Assembly (NCBI GenBank): GCA_002704685.1
Contig: PAHD01000018.1
Location: forward strand, 32,731-47,267
Direction of reading: 5' to 3'
Origin: Fidelibacterota bacterium
GTDB taxonomy: Bacteria > Fidelibacterota > Marinisomatia > SCGC-AAA003-L08 > D37C17
DNA length: 14,537 nt
Each line of letters begins with the position of its first letter. Positions within the stretch are counted from its first letter, which is position 1. A program made the position numbers and the translations under genes. A model generated the notes under the pieces. The model saw only the letters and a program-made list of their open reading frames with translations. It had not been told where the DNA came from and did not search any database. Of this stretch, positions 11,730-14,537 are shown in pieces.

Positions 11730-14537
11730 TTAGTTATCTAAAATCGTATTAACAATGGCTACTATATCTAAAACATTAACAATTCCATCATTATTATTGT
11801 CTGCAGCACAAAGCTCATCAAAACTTAAATCTTCAAGTGTACCAATAACATAATTAACAACAGTTATTACATCTAAGACATTAACAATTTCATCAACATT
11901 CAAATCACCTAGCAATATAGAATCGCTGCATACATCTGATCCGCCATCACCGCCATCAATGCATACATCTTCATAATCACTACAGCAATTTCCACAAGAA
12001 ATACAATCTTCATTACATTGACATGAATTTTCTTCATCAAATACACCACAACCATAGTCAGCACAGAATCCTTCTGTTTGAGTTATTTCAAAATCAGTTA
12101 ATGTACTTGGATAAATAACGTATTCATCAAAATAATAATGGACAACACCTTGAACATTGTCAATTGTATCACCTACATTTAAATCAGGCCAAAATCCATT
12201 ATCAAAATTAAAGAAATAATCACCTACTTTTGATAAACCAGAGCCATCATCAACATAAAGGTTATCATATGAATCTATAGATTGTACAACAGCATTTGAA
12301 AAAGAAACCAACATGCCTTCATACATTTCACCAGTTTCATTACAATCAATTCCAATATCACCTGTTGATACAGGTGTTGCTGGCAAAGTATTACCTGATG
12401 ATAAAACAGTATAGCTAGATAAATTTGTTAGCTCTGTTACATTATAACTTTCACTAACTTCAGCTTCTAGTGACACCTCATCACCTACATTTAGGGCATC
12501 CATCTCACTAACATATACATAAAGACCTGCCCACTGATCAACAGTTGGATCTTGAATGAAAAAATTTGGATAGCTTGAAAAACTTCTAACAGCTGTAACA
12601 ATTCCATTTACTATCACAGACTGACCATCAAACATAGTTGGGTAGCACTCAGATTCAGAACCTGCATCAGCTGTATATTGAATATCATAAATTCCTAGCT
12701 GACCAACAATTACATTCACAAAATCTATAGATGAATTTCCTAAATTGTTCACAACTTGCAATGAAAAACTTAAAGATGAAAATTCAGTTGGAGCCGTGAA
12801 AGATGCCACAGCATTCTCAGCATCAATAATATTTACATTAGCTCCACCTGTTTGTGTCCATTGGTATGATATAATGATACCATCATTAAAAGAACTGTTA
12901 GAACCATCTAATGTTACTGTATCACCAAAATCAACATTCTGATCATTTCCTGCGTTAGCTAAAGGGTAATCTCCTTGGAAGACCTCTTCAACAGACTTAC
13001 TTTGCACTTTATAAATACCATATGAATAATCACCAACACCTGTAACAGTATAAGATTGATTTAACGTAGGTTCATAAGGTGATAATTTATCATCAATTGT
13101 AATAATACCTGAACCATCATTAACTTCCCACTCACCATATTGATTAGGTAAGGCTGTACAAAAAGCATTATTAAATTGAACTAAAACACCTTCATAAGAC
13201 TCATTAAAGTCACCTGTCGATATTATAGCTGGATTTAAAGGAGTATTATCTATTGAAATAATACTAACATTAGTAGCCTCTATTTCTGTTAAGTCATTAT
13301 ATTCAATTACTTGCCCTTCAACCTGAACTAATGAATTTTCAGTTAACAAACCAAAATCTCCATAATTAAAAGTTGCTCCTTGAGTAAAGACCCATATCCC
13401 ACTCCAAGGGCCTTCACCATCTTGCATGTAAAATCCTATATCAGTAATACCTGTAACTTGACCTGTTGATATAACTGGCAAACCATCATAAGGTGAAGCA
13501 TTTGCGTAACCCTGGATATCACTAATCGAAACTGAAGAAGGGTAAGAACACGTTCCATCATCAACAGTTGCAAATGAGTTATAATTATAAGCTGATTCAT
13601 CAGTACAACCAAAAACTGGACCTCCATCATTTATCACATGCGAGCCAACATAGTCCCAAGTATTTTGGTTATAAACAATCCACTCAGAATCGTCGGTATT
13701 TGTTCCAGCCGATAAACTCCAATTTCCTTCGTTACCTGACGTGACATTTGGTTTTCTAACCAAGGTATGATCTTTAGTTCCATTAGCAACACCTGCAACT
13801 GTCCAGCCATCCCCAGGATCTGTGGCGCTCCAATCACCTATGCAATCTAATGTTTGAAAACTATTTTCTGAACCATAGACTAAACAAAATCCATCATCAC
13901 CATTTGAGAGGTATGTATGATTTTGATCGCAATGCTGTTGAATTAAATTATCTGATGAACCATGACAAAGAACATATACATCACCAGGAGCAATTGAAGC
14001 CCCTGAATCAAATTCATTCCAATAATCATATGTTCCTTCTGAATTAGCACCATTGGTTGCATTTGGATATGCGTATCCACATAAATCAATTGTTTCAGAA
14101 CTATTATTATATATTTCTAAATATTTATTATTACTAGAACCTTCCCCATATTCTGAGAAAAACAAATCACCTAAAGAAGAATTATCGCAAGGTCCTCCAC
14201 CTCCACCTCCAGAGCTACAAGCTGGATCATCACTACAACCAAAATCATCACAGTCAATATAAGAATCACCATCATTATCGATACCATCATCACAAATTTC
14301 AAATGGACACGCTGGATCACCATCACAATCAAAATCATTGCAATCTATATACCCATCTCCATCATCATCAATACAATTTGAACATTCTTCTGATCCACTT
14401 CCGCCAGTTGTACCTCCACTGCAGGCTGGATCAGCGCTTCCAATTGTTCCATCACAATTATAATCATCACAATCTACATATCCATCACCATCATTATCGA
14501 TACCATCATCACAAATTTCTGAACCTGATGAACCACC
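11730..14537 (-). CDS. Large secreted multidomain surface protein: DNDGDG repeats, lamin-tail, OB folds, PKD, SMB-like, dockerin (5' end outside window)
   Basis: The frame is open from the window edge to TAA at 11730-11732, so 936 residues are visible and the start is missing. A TTG at 14165 is inside the protein, not its start. In order: three Cys-rich EICDDGIDNDGDG...DPAC repeats (14519-14217); a Gly6 linker (14210-14193); a lamin-tail domain (LFFSEYGEGSSNNKYLEIYN, about 14168-13626); a GCTD...NYN...DDGTC unit (13613-13542); a nuclease-type OB fold (13535-12978; GFYMQDGEG, EGVLVQF); a PKD-like domain (12971-12702; ANAGNDQNV, TLDGSNS); a second OB fold (12695-12084; NFFIQDP, YEGMLVSFSN); a somatomedin-B-like Cys cluster (12065-11961); and a dockerin-like pair of calcium loops (about 11915-11733; GDLNVDEIVNVLD, DNNNDGIVNVLD). 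Lamin-tail plus OB is the accessory layout of ExeM-type secreted nucleases, but no nuclease domain is visible. It leads the operon and is probably a surface adhesion or scaffold protein. Confidence 0.88.
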   Translation of the reverse strand, partial: GGSSGSEICDDGIDNDGDGYVDCDDYNCDGTIGSADPACSGGTTGGSGSEECSNCIDDDGDGYIDCNDFDCDGDPACPFEICDDGIDNDGDSYIDCDDFGCSDDPACSSGGGGGGPCDNSSLGDLFFSEYGEGSSNNKYLEIYNNSSETIDLCGYAYPNATNGANSEGTYDYWNEFDSGASIAPGDVYVLCHGSSDNLIQQHCDQNHTYLSNGDDGFCLVYGSENSFQTLDCIGDWSATDPGDGWTVAGVANGTKDHTLVRKPNVTSGNEGNWSLSAGTNTDDSEWIVYNQNTWDYVGSHVINDGGPVFGCTDESAYNYNSFATVDDGTCSYPSSVSISDIQGYANASPYDGLPVISTGQVTGITDIGFYMQDGEGPWSGIWVFTQGATFNYGDFGLLTENSLVQVEGQVIEYNDLTEIEATNVSIISIDNTPLNPAIISTGDFNESYEGVLVQFNNAFCTALPNQYGEWEVNDGSGIITIDDKLSPYEPTLNQSYTVTGVGDYSYGIYKVQSKSVEEVFQGDYPLANAGNDQNVDFGDTVTLDGSNSSFNDGIIISYQWTQTGGANVNIIDAENAVASFTAPTEFSSLSFSLQVVNNLGNSSIDFVNVIVGQLGIYDIQYTADAGSESECYPTMFDGQSVIVNGIVTAVRSFSSYPNFFIQDPTVDQWAGLYVYVSEMDALNVGDEVSLEAEVSESYNVTELTNLSSYTVLSSGNTLPATPVSTGDIGIDCNETGEMYEGMLVSFSNAVVQSIDSYDNLYVDDGSGLSKVGDYFFNFDNGFWPDLNVGDTIDNVQGVVHYYFDEYVIYPSTLTDFEITQTEGFCADYGCGVFDEENSCQCNEDCISCGNCCSDYEDVCIDGGDGGSDVCSDSILLGDLNVDEIVNVLDVITVVNYVIGTLEDLSFDELCAADNNNDGIVNVLDIVAIVNTILDN
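14217..14519 (-). repeat. Three Cys-rich DNDGDG repeats in the large surface protein
   Basis: Three related units of about 28-33 residues lie at 14519-14421, 14390-14307 and 14300-14217. Each follows the plan E-x-C-x2-x-I-D-x-D-G-D-x-Y-x-D-C-x-D-x2-C...DPAC. The alternating Asp/Asn residues resemble calcium-binding loops, and the paired cysteines probably form disulfides after export. The first and third units share an exact 36-base stretch (14484-14519 and 14265-14300), pointing to recent duplication or gene conversion. The middle unit differs (SNCIDDDGDG). More copies may lie beyond the window edge. Confidence 0.85.

Noticed and set aside
14163..14165. A TTG codon that could be taken as the start of the large surface protein.
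   Set aside because: The frame continues open to the window edge with clear repeats and a Gly linker, and a start here would cut off the first residues of the lamin-tail domain and any signal peptide.
14053..14262. Plus-strand open frames over the large surface protein and other minus-strand genes.
   Set aside because: They lie opposite well-supported genes, show no family motifs or signal sequences, and have low-complexity translations, as expected for the complement of Gly/Asp-rich coding sequence.
14265..14519. Spaced direct repeats of 36 bases that might suggest a CRISPR array.
   Set aside because: There are only two exact copies, the spacing does not fit, and both are in frame within a protein repeat.
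1..14537. tRNA, rRNA, insertion sequences, integrase or phage genes.
   Set aside because: None is visible on either strand, and nearly every base is accounted for by the protein-coding genes listed.

Overview
The window is strongly AT-rich (roughly 70% A+T by eye) and gene-dense, with no intergenic stretch longer than about 55 bases. It looks like chromosome from a Gram-negative marine bacterium of the Fibrobacterota-Chlorobiota-Bacteroidota sphere, most likely Candidatus Marinimicrobia (SAR406). The reasons are several outer-membrane beta-barrels of the PorV/PorQ style, secreted proteins with lamin-tail domains, GCTD...NYN...DDGSC repeats, DNDGDG repeats, and dockerin-like or FlgD-like C-terminal modules. 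The lineage call is an inference from domain style, not from a marker-gene comparison.

Left part, plus strand (1-1174): the 3' end of an RNase E/G gene, then rplU (ribosomal protein L21, with an unusual lysine-rich repetitive tail) and rpmA (L27). This is a housekeeping block.

The rest, minus strand (1171-14537): one tightly packed series of nine genes. Read in the direction of transcription it holds: (1) a very large secreted protein, running off the window edge, with DNDGDG repeats, lamin-tail, two OB folds, PKD-like, somatomedin-B-like and dockerin-like domains; (2) a second secreted lamin-tail/OB protein ending in a FlgD-like Ig fold, whose signal peptide is out of frame by one base in an A9 run; (3) a PorV/PorQ-like barrel; (4) a helix-hairpin-helix plus beta-barrel outer-membrane protein; (5) a second PorV/FadL-like barrel; (6) an exported HAD acid phosphatase of the e(P4) type; (7) an exported fusion of a degenerate 5'-nucleotidase domain with an intact endonuclease/exonuclease/phosphatase (EEP) domain; (8) a small YjbH-like barrel protein; (9) queG, a cytoplasmic tRNA-modification enzyme. 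Gaps within the series are 43 bases or fewer, and several genes overlap by 1 to 11 bases. The last gene, queG, converges on rpmA, and the two share their stop codons.

Working model (inference): genes 1-7 form a cell-surface module for handling extracellular DNA and nucleotides. Lamin-tail and OB-fold domains are the accessory domains of large secreted nucleases such as ExeM and YhcR. Here they sit on separate proteins, while the nuclease domain, a phosphatase and a possible DNA-binding barrel come from other genes of the same operon. The most notable single points are the loss of almost all metal ligands in the 5'-nucleotidase domain next to a complete EEP active site, the A9 frameshift at the signal peptide (phase variation, slippage or sequencing error), and a bacterial somatomedin-B-like cysteine pattern.
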